From contig DATKGX010000044.1 in the NCBI GenBank assembly GCA_035510555.1, forward strand, positions 1 to 38,812: 38,812 bases of DNA, given 5' to 3'. A program made the translations under genes and the position numbers. The DNA comes from DATKGX01 sp035510555 (GTDB lineage Bacteria > Patescibacteriota > Microgenomatia > Levybacterales > UBA12049). The notes beneath the pieces are model-generated. The model searched no databases, was not told the DNA's origin, and saw only the letters and a program-made list of their open reading frames with translations. This document shows, piece after piece, positions 38,149 through 38,812 of this stretch; within the stretch, counting starts at the first letter, position 1, and every line of letters begins with the position of its first letter.

Positions 38149-38663
38149 TGTTATTAGATCTTATTATTTTATTTATCATTTTGTTTTTGCTCTTGCTGTT
38201 GTCAATGGTTTGGCCGCCGGATAGTCCTTGGGCGCCTTGGTGGCGGACGTCACACCAGACCGCCCGGGCAATTTGTCAGCTAGCGAATGTTAAAAAAGGT
38301 GATTTAATATACGATTTGGGATCAGGCGACGGCACAGCTTTAATCACGGCGGCTAAAGAGTTTGCAGCATTTGGCGTAGGAATTGAAATCGACCCCATAA
38401 GATATTGGATTTCAAAAATCCGCTTACAGAGAAGTGGTTTATCCAAGAGAGTAAAAGTAATTAGAAAAAATTTCTTCACACAAAATATTAAAGATGCCGA
38501 TGTCGTTTTTGTTTATTTAGTTCCAAAGGCCTTAGAAAAACTTTTGCCGAAGTTTAAAAAGGAATTAAAAAGGGGCACAAGAATTGTTAGCTTTGTTTAT
38601 GAAATCAATCTTCCTCTAAAGAGCTATGACAAGAAGAATAGAATAAGACTTTACGTTATCTAA
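38148..38663 (+). CDS. Membrane-anchored class I SAM methyltransferase
   Basis: A 171-residue protein. An N-terminal membrane helix (LIILFIILFLLLLLSMVW, about 5-22), then VKKGDLIYDLGSGDGTALIT for the SAM-binding loop, GVGIEIDP for the acidic ribose contact, and DADVVFVYLVPKALEKLLPK. The type resembles small class I enzymes in the FkbM/Dot1-like region. The GTG start overlaps the sodX stop. Substrate unknown. Confidence 0.82.
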   Translation: MLLDLIILFIILFLLLLLSMVWPPDSPWAPWWRTSHQTARAICQLANVKKGDLIYDLGSGDGTALITAAKEFAAFGVGIEIDPIRYWISKIRLQRSGLSKRVKVIRKNFFTQNIKDADVVFVYLVPKALEKLLPKFKKELKRGTRIVSFVYEINLPLKSYDKKNRIRLYVI

Positions 38664-38812
38664 GTCTCAAGACAGCCCAGCGAATTTTGTTCAATAGCTT
38701 ATAAGCTAAGTACATTTTTTTATCAATAACAAAATCATAGCTTCCCACAAATTCAGTTAATTTCCCTCCGTAGCCTTGTTTAAACCGGTGGAATCCATAC
38801 CACGGATCTTTA
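38656..38812 (-). CDS. FemAB-like aminoacyltransferase, C-terminal part
   Basis: The minus strand reads DPWYGFHRFKQGYGG, KLTEFVGSYDFVIDKKMYLA and a basic C-terminus ending RLR; the rest lies past the right edge. The Y-G-x-x-R-F-K-x-G-Y-G-G and G-S-Y-D motifs are those at the end of FemA/FemB-like peptidoglycan bridge transferases. The stop (38656-38658) lies inside the end of the methyltransferase gene. Confidence 0.78.
   Translation of the reverse strand, partial: KDPWYGFHRFKQGYGGKLTEFVGSYDFVIDKKMYLAYKLLNKIRWAVLRLR

Overview
The window looks like a chromosomal segment of a Patescibacteria (Candidate Phyla Radiation) bacterium, probably in the Microgenomates direction. The assignment rests on small AT-rich compact genes, a shortened IMP dehydrogenase, many promoters placed directly against start codons, and a mix of housekeeping genes with small membrane proteins. 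It is an inference from gene content, not a placement.

Layout. (1) 1-8379 is core: a yifB/comM-like gene with an in-frame stop, guaB-guaA, convergent purA, dnaG, the main sigma factor and a tiny basic protein. (2) 8.4-11.7 kb is an accreted array: mostly single-gene units on the minus strand (a DHFR-like protein, a DUF4287 protein, two anchored exported proteins, an AbiJ-like protein) separated by copies of a short direct repeat (family B). B looks like the 3' end of a coding sequence read on the plus strand. (3) 11.7-17.7 kb is a defence-like island: vsr, a convergent DNA cytosine methyltransferase, and an operon with a GHKL ATPase, two partner proteins and a small basic protein. (4) 17.7-20.3 kb holds three copies of a 57-nt structured hairpin repeat, a broken and an intact copy of an FtsK-gamma-like wHTH gene, an XRE regulator and two envelope proteins. 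(5) 20.4-24.7 kb is an integrative-element module (unknown protein, DUF5659-like, P-loop ATPase, two small proteins, large serine recombinase) abutting tRNA-Asn. (6) 24.8-27.6 kb has an RHH regulator under a palindromic promoter, then a run of small membrane proteins. In its right part a second repeat family (A) follows gene ends. (7) 27.7-34.8 kb has VKOR, TspO, a two-component system, a MacAB-like exporter, a DUF5666-like protein and an FKBP isomerase. (8) 34.8-38.8 kb has a PfkB kinase, two unknown proteins, a flavin reductase, nickel superoxide dismutase with its maturation protease, a methyltransferase and the end of a FemAB-like gene.

How they work together. Region 1 covers purine nucleotide branch points and replication/transcription start-up. 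The dcm/vsr pair and the GHKL operon look like a modification/defence system carried in mobile DNA. Regions 6-8 read as envelope and redox stress functions. Two recurring themes stand out: leaderless-type promoters (a -10 box about 6-7 nt before the start codon) and short 3'-end fragments of coding genes (families A and B, a purA tail, a wHTH tail), suggesting repeated insertion or recombination at gene ends.
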